9,506 nucleotides of DNA from CAIRDP01 sp037141915 (GCA_037141915.1 JBAXBP010000136.1:1-9506); one strand, 5' to 3'; shown: positions 1-6,777, numbered from the stretch's first letter. A program made the numbers and translations. Notes: generated from the letters alone by a model not told the origin.

Positions 1-277
1 TGTGACATCCGAAGAATATATCCGCATGATAGCCATCAGCCGAATCATGCTTCCCAACATCCCCAATATACAGGCTTCGTGGCTCACCGTCGGCAAAGAA
101 ACCGCACAGCTTTGCCTTCAAGCCGGCGCCAACGATTTCGGCAGCATCATGATTGAGGAAAATGTAGTATCCTCAGCGGGTGCGCATTATTCAATGGATG
201 CCGAAGGGATACAGCAGGCGATAGGCGAGGCGGGGTTTGAGCCGCAGCTGAGGAACCAGGATTTCGCGTGGATCTAG
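1..277 (+). CDS. mqnC: Cyclic dehypoxanthinyl futalosine synthase (MqnC), C-terminal fragment
   Basis: This is the last ~91 codons of a gene that begins before the window; the reading frame is open from base 2 to the TAG at 275-277. MqnC is a radical SAM enzyme that cyclises dehypoxanthine futalosine, a cytosolic step in the futalosine route to menaquinone. The visible part contains the family's C-terminal signature: IPNIQASWLTVGKE, then a Gly-Ala-Asn-Asp-Phe-Gly-Ser stretch followed by IMIEENVVSSAG. It ends in the usual GFEPQLRNQ tail. The related enzyme MqnE has a different sequence in this region, which favours MqnC. The radical SAM CxxxCxxC motif would lie upstream and cannot be seen. The downstream neighbour is an unrelated protease gene 262 bases away, so this is probably the end of a transcription unit. 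Confidence 0.9.
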   Translation, partial: VTSEEYIRMIAISRIMLPNIPNIQASWLTVGKETAQLCLQAGANDFGSIMIEENVVSSAGAHYSMDAEGIQQAIGEAGFEPQLRNQDFAWI

Positions 278-379
278 CCTGCGTTTGCATTTTTACACCG
301 CTGCTATTCGCGAGCACTTTTGCATCGCTCCATACAATTCAAAATCTTTAATGCACTGCCCCAAAAGCTTTTTTTCGTC

Positions 380-443
380 CGGGAGTTGTTGCATTTTTTA
401 TGCAACAGACCCCCTTGTTGCATGAATTATGCAACAACTCCCG
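380..443. repeat. Nested inverted repeats able to form alternative hairpins
   Basis: A 15-base arm at 380-394 (CGGGAGTTGTTGCAT) is perfectly complementary to 429-443. Between them lie an inverted copy ATGCAAC (400-406) and a second forward copy of TTGTTGCAT (415-423, also present at 386-394). The region can therefore fold either as one long 15-bp stem or as two short 7-bp hairpins (388-394 with 400-406, and 417-423 with 429-435), each with a 5-base loop. No U-tract follows on the plus strand, so it is not a standard intrinsic terminator for mqnC. It could still end or stabilise the mqnC transcript, or be a degenerate palindromic repeat. Confidence 0.8.
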
Positions 444-512
444 CTGGCAAAAGTAATATCACGGCCGTACTCACCGACATCATATTTTTTCCCCGGCGGC
501 TGAAATGTTTCG

Positions 513-520
513 TACCTTTA
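513..520 (+). promoter_or_regulatory. Possible -7 element of the subtilase gene
   Basis: TACCTTTA matches the Bacteroidota -7 consensus TAnnTTTG at all but the last base and lies 19 bases before the ATG at 540. Short leaders of this kind are common in the phylum. No convincing TTG was seen at the expected upstream spacing, so the call is tentative. Confidence 0.35.
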
Positions 521-539
521 TCTTGCAAATCAAATTCCT

Positions 540-3293
540 ATGGCAGCTGCAATTTACCTTCGCCGGGCCCTGTCCCTGTATATGGCATTCATACTGTGCC
601 TTTCGCTGAATGCACAGAATCAGAAAGATCTCGAAAAGATATACAGTTCGACAAACCGGGCGGCCCTGGTGAAAATGGGCAAACACCTCTCTGCAGAATC
701 TGCTTCTTCAAAACAACAGGCTTTGCAAGTGGCCGGGCAAAAGGGATGGCTCACAAGGAAGGTGTTTGAAAGCGGAATGGTCGTAGAGCTCAAGGGGCTG
801 GATCCCAAAGGCAAACCGGTGTATTTCTCAACAGCAAACCTGAATGCAGCAAAAACGGTTTCCACAAACAAGTGCTGGAGCGGTGGTTCTCTGGGGCTGA
901 ACCTCAACGGCAACGGCATTGTCCTCAGGGAATGGGATGCAGGCGAAGTAAGGCCAAACCACCAGGAGCTTATAGGACGTACGGTGATGGGCGACGGGGC
1001 TACCAACCTGGCCGATCATTCCACACATGTGGCAGGAACCATGCTGGCTACAGGGATTGTTGCTGCAGCTCACGGGATGGAAAACCAGGCAACCCTGAGA
1101 GCTTTCGACTGGTTTTATGATTATGCTGAAATGACAACCGAAGCAGCCGCAGGTGCATTGCTATCGAACCATTCCTATATCTATCTCGCCGGATGGTACT
1201 GGAACGGGGCGAACTGGTACTGGTACGGCGATCCGGCAATAAGCCAGACCACCGATTACTATTATGGATTCTACCTGTCGGATGCTGCGACCGTCGACTC
1301 GATAGCATATTATGCACCCTATTACCTGGTCTGCAAAGCGGTCGGGAATGACCGTCTGGGCGGGCCGTCTACACAACCTGTGACGCATTATGTATGGGAC
1401 GGAAACAACTGGATCCTTTCAAATACCGTCAGGGATCTGAACGGGGGGCCGAATGGCTGGGATTGCATCTCCTCGGGTTTCGGGGTAAGCAAGAACATTA
1501 TGACGGTGGGCGCTGTCAATCCCATACCCAACGGATATTCTTCACCCTCGGATGTCGTCTTTGCATCTTTCAGCGGAACAGGCCCTACCGATGACGGACG
1601 CATAAAACCTGATATTGTGGCCGACGGCATCGGCCTGTATTCAACCCTTTCGGGAGGAAACACTTCTTACGGCTCAATGAGCGGAACCTCAATGGCTACT
1701 CCCAACACCTGCGGATCACTAGGTCTTCTGCAGCAACATTACCACAACCTCCACGGCGTTTACATGAGGGCATCCACACTCAGAGGACTGGTGATCCATA
1801 CTGCGGATGAAGCCGGTACAAATCCCGGTCCTGATTACATGTTCGGATGGGGACTTCTCAATACCGCAACTGCAGCGAATACCCTGACCCAGAATTGTTC
1901 AAACCTTGTCCTTGAAGACACCCTCTTTAACGGTGATACATGGACGATCAACCTCACCGTGACCGGTGCTCATCCTCTCATAGCGACCATTTGCTGGACC
2001 GATCCACCGGGAACTCCCCCGGCCCCGGCGTTGAACCCTCCCAACCTCATGCTGGTGAATGACCTTGACATGCGCATCGACGGCAGCACGTATAAGCCCT
2101 GGATCCTTGATCCGCAGAACGTAACAGCAGCAGCAACCAAAGGAGATAATTTCAGGGATAACGTGGAAAAGATAGTGATACAGAATCCACCCGCAGGTGT
2201 ACATACCCTTACCATCACCCATAAATACAGCCTCAGCAGCAGCTCACAGATTTTTTCTTTAATTGTAAGCGGCCTCGATGCACCCCTGGCAGCAGGTTCG
2301 ATCGGCAGCAGCCAGACCATCTGCAGCGGAACCCTTCCGGGTCAGCTATACGGGGTCCCGCCTACAGGTTCTGTCCCTCCGTATACCTACCAGTGGCAGT
2401 CATCAGCAAACAATATTAACTTCAGCAATATACAAGGTGCCACCGGCCTGAACTACCAGCCGGGAATACTTTCTGCAACGACTTACTTCCGCCAGATCCA
2501 GAATGCTGCAGGCGGCTGCGGAAGCGTTACAACGAATACCATCACCGTCACCGTGATGCCTCTGCCTGTTCCAACCATCAGCGGTGCGGATTCTGCCTGT
2601 GCAGGAGAATCGGGTCTGGCTTATATCACTGAGGATGGCATGAATGCGTATAACTGGAGTGTGTCGGCGAATGGCGCAATAGCATCCGGACAGGGAACCC
2701 ACCAGGTGCTTGTGAATTGGAATGGCGCAGGAAATGCATCGGTGAGCGTGAACTATTCTGATATATACGGTTGCAGCGCTTCTTCACCAACCGTAAAGAA
2801 TGTGACGGTGGATGCTATCCCACCCACTCCTGTGATCACCGTTAATGGATTCCTTCTTTCCAGCAATACACCTGCGGGTAACCAGTGGTACCTCGCCGGC
2901 TCGGCCATACCCGGCGCCACTTCCCAGACTTATTATACTACGGCCCCCGGCTGGTACTGGGATATCGTAACACTCAACGGCTGTGCATCCGACACCTCGA
3001 ATAACCTGATAATATTACTTACGGTGGATGAATTATCGTTGAAAGGCTATCGTGTCTACCCGGTTCCGTCGAATGGAATGTTCACCATCAGCGGTCCTTC
3101 GGCTCCCGGCAAAGCCACGCTTATCAAGGTATGCAACAGCCTCGGGCAGGTGATCTTCGAAAAATCCCTGGCCGGACTGGCGAACACTTTTACCGAAACC
3201 ATAGATCCCGGCCCGGTTCCTTCCGGCATCTATACCATTTTACTTCAAACTGCCGAAGGACCTGTAAGCGGGAAGCTGCTGATCCAGCGGTAG
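540..3293 (+). CDS. Secreted S8 family (Kp43-like) subtilase with T9SS sorting domain
   Basis: This 917-residue serine endopeptidase is probably exported by Sec and then by type IX secretion to the surface or medium. A signal peptide (hydrophobic core about 11-23) fits cleavage after Ala25 (LNA|Q), which supports the start at 540; the next Met (15) would truncate it. A propeptide-like stretch runs to ~110. The catalytic triad is clear: Asp133 in REWDAGE, His163 in HSTHVAGT and Ser384 in SGTSMATP, with the oxyanion Asn270 in KAVGN. Residues 455-578 resemble the beta-jellyroll found C-terminal to Kp43-type subtilases (CWTDPPG, LVNDLDMRI, DNVEKIVI). Three Ig/PKD-like modules follow (about 587-672, 675-757, 760-825). 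The end (about 837-917: YRVYPVPSNGMFTI, VPSGIYTILL, KLLIQR) is a type A Por/T9SS sorting domain. Residues 212-245 are unusually Trp/Tyr-rich. The substrate is unknown. Confidence 0.93.
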   Translation: MAAAIYLRRALSLYMAFILCLSLNAQNQKDLEKIYSSTNRAALVKMGKHLSAESASSKQQALQVAGQKGWLTRKVFESGMVVELKGLDPKGKPVYFSTANLNAAKTVSTNKCWSGGSLGLNLNGNGIVLREWDAGEVRPNHQELIGRTVMGDGATNLADHSTHVAGTMLATGIVAAAHGMENQATLRAFDWFYDYAEMTTEAAAGALLSNHSYIYLAGWYWNGANWYWYGDPAISQTTDYYYGFYLSDAATVDSIAYYAPYYLVCKAVGNDRLGGPSTQPVTHYVWDGNNWILSNTVRDLNGGPNGWDCISSGFGVSKNIMTVGAVNPIPNGYSSPSDVVFASFSGTGPTDDGRIKPDIVADGIGLYSTLSGGNTSYGSMSGTSMATPNTCGSLGLLQQHYHNLHGVYMRASTLRGLVIHTADEAGTNPGPDYMFGWGLLNTATAANTLTQNCSNLVLEDTLFNGDTWTINLTVTGAHPLIATICWTDPPGTPPAPALNPPNLMLVNDLDMRIDGSTYKPWILDPQNVTAAATKGDNFRDNVEKIVIQNPPAGVHTLTITHKYSLSSSSQIFSLIVSGLDAPLAAGSIGSSQTICSGTLPGQLYGVPPTGSVPPYTYQWQSSANNINFSNIQGATGLNYQPGILSATTYFRQIQNAAGGCGSVTTNTITVTVMPLPVPTISGADSACAGESGLAYITEDGMNAYNWSVSANGAIASGQGTHQVLVNWNGAGNASVSVNYSDIYGCSASSPTVKNVTVDAIPPTPVITVNGFLLSSNTPAGNQWYLAGSAIPGATSQTYYTTAPGWYWDIVTLNGCASDTSNNLIILLTVDELSLKGYRVYPVPSNGMFTISGPSAPGKATLIKVCNSLGQVIFEKSLAGLANTFTETIDPGPVPSGIYTILLQTAEGPVSGKLLIQR

Positions 3294-3296
3294 TGC

Positions 3297-3405
3297 CTGC
3301 ATATTTGCAACGCGGCTTTCGCTTGCATGCTCACACCGCCGCTACTGTGGCAGCGTTCACGCTTGTACATCACACCGCCGCTGACGTTACTGCGTCGCTC
3401 ATACC
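3297..3405. repeat. GC-rich degenerate tandem repeat after the subtilase stop
   Basis: The words GCTTGCATGC-TCACACCGCCGCT (3321-3343) and GCTTGTACA-TCACACCGCCGCT (3361-3382) form a direct repeat with a 40-base period. Each is followed by a TG/GC-rich segment containing GCG. The sequence begins four bases after the subtilase TAG. Similar words (CCTGC, TTTGCA, ACACCGCTGCT, GCATCGCTC) follow the mqnC stop at 278-335, so both may be degenerate copies of one dispersed element. Confidence 0.6.
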
Positions 3406-3555
3406 AGCTATTTCCCTGGGCCCTCCAAACAGCAATTCGCTCCTTGTACCTAATGCGGCTTGTGTAATGTACTTCGCGCTGAACACCTGATGCAGACTGG
3501 GTGAAATGCTGCGCTCAGGTTTCATGGCCATAAAATAAATCTTGAGACAAAAACA

Positions 3556-3733
3556 TTTCAGGGTGATTTTCCATGCGAATGCATCAGGAAATTTGCGTTA
3601 AAAAAACCGAGATCTGAGCCGTAAAAATTCCTTTTTTTAAAGACCTGCGCAGCAGGGCTGTCTAGGAATTTTAGGCAAAGAACGAAGGTTTTTAGCAAAT
3701 TTCCGAAAGCAGAGCAGGAAAATCACCCTGAGA
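3556..3733. repeat. Long imperfect hairpin element (MITE-like or structured RNA)
   Basis: The two halves of this ~178-base segment are reverse complements along almost their whole length. Outer arms pair perfectly over 15 bases (3558-3572 with 3717-3731). After a 14x12 internal loop a second 10-bp block pairs (GGAAATTTGC 3587-3596 with 3695-3704). Further in, GCC 3618-3620 pairs with GGC 3674-3676, and AAAATTCCT 3624-3632 with 3664-3672. The tip forms CCTGC-GCA-GCAGG (3644-3656). No obvious target-site duplication or open reading frame was seen. It ends 17 bases from the lipoprotein stop, so it could also act as a 3' structure for that gene. Class is uncertain; the complementarity is not. Confidence 0.8.
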
Positions 3734-3750
3734 AGAAACCTTGCGAAACC

Positions 3751-4410
3751 TTATTTCTTTGGTTTCTCCGGGAACTTCAGCAGACCATTCTTTACCCAGT
3801 CGGCATACATCGTACCGATGACTTCATACGCTGCCTGGTCTATATACGAAGGATCATCTACAGAGATCTCCGCAGTCCAGAGCAACGCATTATCCGAATT
3901 GGCATACAGGTTCGCAGTAAGATTCACCGTGGATGTCGTAACCCAGTAACCGCCGGTTGTGATCACCGAAGCGCCGGGAGCGTAATAAGGATATCCCCAG
4001 GAATAATAATTATAATAATTGTAATAGAAATCAGGGTATACCGAGGTTGAAGGAGGCACATAATCCTGCTGCTTGTCGGTCCCCTTGTAAGTCACGATGA
4101 GGATGCCGTCGGCACCGGCGCTGTCGAACTTCGATTCAAGTTCTTCAAACTTGTGTTTTGTTCCCGGAGGAATGATTGACAAAGCTTCAATCGCCTTGAT
4201 CCCCCTGTTGTTGAGGTAATTTGTAATAGTCTGTTCAAACGGCTTCTGGTACTCGAGCTTATCGAACATACCCCAGACCGCAATTCGCGACACCTGCTGG
4301 TGTTCCTTAGGATTTACCCAGCTGGTAAGGGTTACGGGCGAAGAACATCCACCGACAATTAAAAGAAGCGCAAAACCAAGCGCAGCAGAGCAAAGTAATT
4401 TTCTTTTCAT
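3751..4410 (-). CDS. Putative lipoprotein with Tyr-rich segment
   Basis: This 219-residue protein has a lipoprotein signal: KRK, a hydrophobic core, then LLIVGGCSS with the lipidated residue Cys22. It is therefore probably anchored in the periplasmic or outer membrane. The mature part starts TLTSWVNPKE and has alternating strand-like segments (RIAVWGMF, GILIVTYKG, TVNLTANLYA, LLWTAEISV), a pattern reminiscent of DUF4136-type lipoproteins; that similarity is an impression and was not tested by a search. Residues 125-143 are extremely Tyr-rich (DFYYNYYNYYSWGYPYY) and probably form an exposed loop. It is preceded by a strong promoter at 4445-4474, and its start at 4410 fits the signal peptide. 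The adjacent waaA has its own promoter candidate, so co-transcription is not required. Function unknown. Confidence 0.85.
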   Translation of the reverse strand: MKRKLLCSAALGFALLLIVGGCSSPVTLTSWVNPKEHQQVSRIAVWGMFDKLEYQKPFEQTITNYLNNRGIKAIEALSIIPPGTKHKFEELESKFDSAGADGILIVTYKGTDKQQDYVPPSTSVYPDFYYNYYNYYSWGYPYYAPGASVITTGGYWVTTSTVNLTANLYANSDNALLWTAEISVDDPSYIDQAAYEVIGTMYADWVKNGLLKFPEKPKK

Positions 4411-4444
4411 ACGTTTATGATTTGATAATTTGAAATTCCTTATT

Positions 4445-4474
4445 CAAATATAGAAAATTCCGGCGAATTGCCAA
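4445..4474 (-). promoter_or_regulatory. Bacteroidota-type promoter of the lipoprotein gene
   Basis: Read on the minus strand, TTG (4474-4472) is followed by 19 bases and then TATATTTG (4452-4445), a full match to TTG-N19-TAnnTTTG. The -7 element lies 34 bases from the ATG at 4410. The dipeptidase promoter at 8792-8821 has exactly the same spacing. Confidence 0.75.
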
Positions 4475-4476
4475 AA

Positions 4477-5772
4477 TTATGAATTTAAAAGTGAGGCGGT
4501 ACCCTCCATGATCAAAGCCGTAGCCCCGCGGTGTTCGCTGATAAAATCGAAACATGCGGCCGAAACCTGTTTGTATTTTGCCTTGTCCGATAACAGCCTG
4601 AGAGCAATACCCGAAAACTCATCCGCAGTCCTCACCATAAAAGCACCGCCCTTTTCGATCAGCGCCTCAGCCTCCCAGAATTTTTCGTGCCTGGGACCGA
4701 AAAACACAGGCAGTCCGAAAACCACGGCTTCAAGGATATTATGCAAACCCGCGCCAAACGCCCCGCCGATATAAGCGAGATCGGCATACTGGTACAGCTG
4801 CGAAAGTATTCCTATCGTATCAATGATGAGGACACGCGCCGATTCTGCATTTTCCTCATTCAAATTTGAATATCTTACGGATGGCATCCCCAGTGAATGT
4901 TCCAGCGAACGTATTCTTGGCTCACTCACATCATGGGTCGCAAGAATATACCGTATCGTGGCATCGTTGCTCCTGGTCAGGGGGATCAGCAAAGCCTCAT
5001 CTTCGGGCCAGGTGCTGCCTCCCATGATGATCCTGGCATCTCCGCAGAATTTCTTCACCAGCGGAAACTGCCCGGCATCAGCGGCAGTCGCAGAAACCCT
5101 GTCGAAACGGGTGTCGCCCGAAATCGTGACATTCTCGAAACCCAGCGACTGTATCAGCTTCCCCGAAGTTTCGTTCTGAACGAAAAACCAGTGGATGTTC
5201 TCGAGCTGCGCCCTGAACCAGCCTGCGTACCATTGGAAAAACAGGGTTTCCTGCCTGAACACCGCCGAAACAAAAACAGCCGGTATCCCGCGCTGCTTCA
5301 GCTCGCTCAGGAAATTGAACCAGTACTCATATTTGATAAAAAACGCTGCCTTCGGCCTCACGGTATCAACCCAGAACTTCGCATTGGCAACCGTGTCGAG
5401 CGGAAGGTAAACAACAGCATCTGCATACTTATAATTACTGCGGATGGCATAGCCCGAAGGACTGAAGAAACTCACGATGATCTTGTACTTCGGATAGCGT
5501 TTCAGGAGGTCTTCGATCAAAGGTCTGCCCTGTTCAAACTCACCAAGACTCGCGCAGTGGAACCAGATGATTTCGTGAGGGCGCTCACTTCGTTCGCTCG
5601 TGAGGGACGTTAAGTCGTTACTTTCGTCACGAATCTTCTCAATTTTATCCCTCAGATCCTGCTTCCAGCCCTTCCTCCCGCTGATCCACGCTTTCGCCCT
5701 GGGGTTGAACCAGGATGCTATCCATAGTGCAAGATAATAAAGCCTGAGCGAAAAAGTGTAAAGGAAATGCAT
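4477..5772 (-). CDS. waaA: 3-deoxy-D-manno-octulosonic acid (Kdo) transferase
   Basis: WaaA (KdtA) transfers Kdo from CMP-Kdo to the lipid A precursor at the inner membrane, starting the LPS core. The protein has 431 residues, normal for family GT30. An N-terminal hydrophobic anchor (about 5-22) is followed by the acceptor-domain motif FHCASLGEFEQGRP (71-84), in which Glu78 aligns with the proposed catalytic base. The CMP-Kdo domain shows GDTRFDRV (219-226), GGSTWPEDE (251-259) and IGGAFGAGLHNILEA (335-349), then GLPVFFGP. The oddity is residues ~48-67, a Ser/Thr/Glu/Arg-rich stretch (SLTSERSERP) placed between KGWKQDLRDKI and IIWFHCASLGE, where relatives are usually shorter. It is encoded by a palindromic insert at 5572-5633. 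All motifs after it are intact, so the enzyme is probably active. Confidence 0.95.
   Translation of the reverse strand: MHFLYTFSLRLYYLALWIASWFNPRAKAWISGRKGWKQDLRDKIEKIRDESNDLTSLTSERSERPHEIIWFHCASLGEFEQGRPLIEDLLKRYPKYKIIVSFFSPSGYAIRSNYKYADAVVYLPLDTVANAKFWVDTVRPKAAFFIKYEYWFNFLSELKQRGIPAVFVSAVFRQETLFFQWYAGWFRAQLENIHWFFVQNETSGKLIQSLGFENVTISGDTRFDRVSATAADAGQFPLVKKFCGDARIIMGGSTWPEDEALLIPLTRSNDATIRYILATHDVSEPRIRSLEHSLGMPSVRYSNLNEENAESARVLIIDTIGILSQLYQYADLAYIGGAFGAGLHNILEAVVFGLPVFFGPRHEKFWEAEALIEKGGAFMVRTADEFSGIALRLLSDKAKYKQVSAACFDFISEHRGATALIMEGTASLLNS
5572..5633 (-). repeat. In-frame palindromic insertion within waaA
   Basis: The segment is bounded by inverted arms TTCGTGA (5572-5578) and TCACGAA (5627-5633). 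It carries a direct repeat CGTGAGGG (5574-5581 and 5599-5606) and an inner stem CTCAC (5584-5588) with GTGAG (5600-5604). It encodes about residues 48-67 of WaaA, a low-complexity hydrophilic peptide just before the conserved FHCASLGE motif. The frame is maintained. The arrangement resembles a short palindromic element that spread into a tolerant surface loop, but only one copy is visible here. Confidence 0.6.
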
Positions 5773-5798
5773 TTGAATCAGTCAAAAGTAATTGAATT

Positions 5799-5806
5799 CA
5801 AAGGTA
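5799..5806 (-). promoter_or_regulatory. Likely -7 element of waaA
   Basis: On the minus strand this reads TACCTTTG, a perfect TAnnTTTG match 26 bases before the waaA ATG. A second match, TACTTTTG, lies at 5790-5783 but is very close to the start codon. Neither has a clear TTG at the usual distance upstream. The upstream DNA is the hairpin of the 5832-5892 array. Confidence 0.5.
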
Positions 5807-5831
5807 GGAAATTTGGATGAAGTTTTGGATG

Positions 5832-5892
5832 ATCGGTTATGAGTAATGTGCAGAATTGTCCATCACTCATAACTCATAACCGATAACTAATA
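5832..5892. repeat. Heptameric array with inverted arm, overlapping a stop codon
   Basis: Four 7-base units run from 5865 to 5892: two ACTCATA, one ACCGATA and one ACTAATA. The inverted arm ATCGGTTATGAGT (5832-5844) pairs perfectly over 13 bases with 5872-5884, leaving a 27-base loop. The last unit contains the TAG stop (5889-5887, minus) of the beta-barrel gene, and the preceding TATTAT codons for its terminal Tyr run continue the pattern. It sits between that gene and waaA. Confidence 0.8.
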
Positions 5893-6657
5893 ATAATAGA
5901 AATCCTTGGGTTTGCGGGCGTAAACCGGGATGAACCAGCAGGCTTTGAAGCCATAGAACTGGCTCGAATAAGAGGTGTTGTCGTATGCCATCCGGTCGAA
6001 ATCATACTGCCGCATGCTCTTGGTCCAGGCCTGGATAAACTCAAAGCCCAGGTAGAAATTGAACAGGCGGGTATTGCTCATGAATAGGTATCCAAGCGAA
6101 GCAGTAACTGCTATACCGTTATTCATCCTGTCGTAACCCTTTCCGTAATCGCCGTTGATCTGGGGCGTGGTGCCGTCGGGGTTGTTTATCCTGATCTTGT
6201 CCTGGATGTATCCTGCACCTATCATCGCGGTGATGCCGCAATTCCTGTTCGGGGCAAGAGTGGGATAGACAGGGAAAATCTTCCCGAATTTCCCGTAAAT
6301 ACTGTATCCGCGTTCGTAATACTGTATACCAGCCATATACCCGTTCTCATCAATCATAAGTCCATCCTTGTCGGATATCATCTTGATCAGCGAATCGGCA
6401 TTCTTTACTGTGCCGCCGAAAAGGAAATTCCCCTCGACCCCGAAAAGCCAGTTGGAATGAAGCTTATAAAGGAAACCTCCGCCTATGCTGGAATTTCCGC
6501 CGAATAATTGTGACAGCCCACCCCCGGGAAGCTGGTATGAATAGCCAACATAGAACATCCCCATGTTGATGGAAGTATCTCTTAAACTGATCTGGGCCGA
6601 TGTTGCGCTGCCCATCAAACAGAGTGGGATTACAAGATAGAGTAGTCGTTTCAGCAT
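5887..6657 (-). CDS. Outer-membrane beta-barrel protein
   Basis: This 256-residue protein has a clear signal peptide (LKRLLYLVIPLCLMGSATSA) with cleavage after Ala21 before Gln22, which supports the start at 6657. The mature part alternates aromatic and polar residues in short amphipathic strands separated by Gly/Asn/Asp loops (MGMFYVGYSYQLPGG, WLFGVEGNFLFGG, GITAMIGAGYI, TASLGYLFM, NFYLGFEF). This is the pattern of an 8- to 10-strand outer-membrane barrel in Bacteroidota. It lacks a terminal Phe; instead it ends KDFYYY, where the last codons run into a heptameric repeat that also supplies the stop. No specific ligand or partner can be inferred. It may share a transcript with the upstream flavoprotein gene, from which it is separated by 120 bases occupied largely by another array. 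Confidence 0.85.
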   Translation of the reverse strand: MLKRLLYLVIPLCLMGSATSAQISLRDTSINMGMFYVGYSYQLPGGGLSQLFGGNSSIGGGFLYKLHSNWLFGVEGNFLFGGTVKNADSLIKMISDKDGLMIDENGYMAGIQYYERGYSIYGKFGKIFPVYPTLAPNRNCGITAMIGAGYIQDKIRINNPDGTTPQINGDYGKGYDRMNNGIAVTASLGYLFMSNTRLFNFYLGFEFIQAWTKSMRQYDFDRMAYDNTSYSSQFYGFKACWFIPVYARKPKDFYYY

Positions 6658-6684
6658 ACAATCAGTGTTTTGGATGCGAGATGG

Positions 6685-6697
6685 GGCGCTTCGCGCC
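6685..6697. repeat. Small GC-rich hairpin upstream of the barrel gene
   Basis: GGCGC (6685-6689) and GCGCC (6693-6697) are separated by three bases (TTC). The hairpin lies between the heptamer array and the start of the beta-barrel gene at 6657, so it would be in that gene's leader if the two minus-strand genes are co-transcribed. Confidence 0.55.
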
Positions 6698-6702
6698 GAT
6701 GA

Positions 6703-6775
6703 AGGATGCAGGATGCAGGATATTTCTCATCTTGCATCTTGCATCTTGCATCCTGGATCCTGCATCTTCCATCCT
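6703..6775. repeat. Heptameric array with units in both orientations
   Basis: Three units in one orientation (AGGATGC at 6703 and 6710, AGGATAT at 6717) are followed by a 3-base spacer and seven units in the complementary orientation in strict 7-base phase (6727-6775). The latter are variants of GCATCTT/GCATCCT. The 17 bases at 6705-6721 pair with 6750-6766 with one mismatch. The array stops two bases from the stop codon (6780-6778, minus) of the flavoprotein gene and fills most of the gap to the barrel gene. Confidence 0.85.
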
Positions 6776-6777
6776 GC

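Larger units (their letters stand above)
278..539. other. Non-coding gap between mqnC and the subtilase gene
   Basis: No coding signal was found in this 262-base gap. Right after the mqnC stop comes a stretch (about 278-335) of alternating GC-rich and T-rich words: CCTGCG, TTTGCA, ACACCGCTGCT, TTTTGCATCGCTC. It resembles the stretch after the subtilase stop at 3297-3405. A nested hairpin region follows at 380-443 and is listed separately. The last ~30 bases before 540 carry a plausible Bacteroidota-type promoter. Confidence 0.6.
3294..3750. other. 457-base non-coding stretch with repeats between convergent genes
   Basis: This stretch separates the convergent subtilase (+) and lipoprotein (-) genes. 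It contains no credible gene. Its left part (3297-3405) is a GC-rich degenerate repeat. Around 3485-3520 a small bulged hairpin is possible (ACCTGA with TCAGGT, GCAG with CTGC). Its right part (3556-3733) is one long imperfect inverted repeat; both repeats are listed separately. Bases 3421-3480 show nothing recognisable. Confidence 0.7.

Noticed and set aside
320..769. 149-residue plus-strand open frame before and within the subtilase
   Set aside because: It overlaps the hairpin region and the subtilase signal peptide in another frame and has no domain features.
3131..3490. 119-residue plus-strand open frame across the subtilase end
   Set aside because: It overlaps the T9SS sorting domain in another frame and its tail is translated from the GC-rich degenerate repeat.
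3556..3733. 6S RNA gene
   Set aside because: Length and a large internal loop are suggestive, but the loop is near the base instead of central and no promoter with TAnnTTTG was found just upstream on either strand. Kept as an unclassified element.
4897..5613. 238-residue plus-strand open frame opposite waaA
   Set aside because: It is antisense to a well-supported gene with all GT30 motifs, shows no recognisable domain, and its length is typical of a shadow frame in GC-balanced coding DNA.
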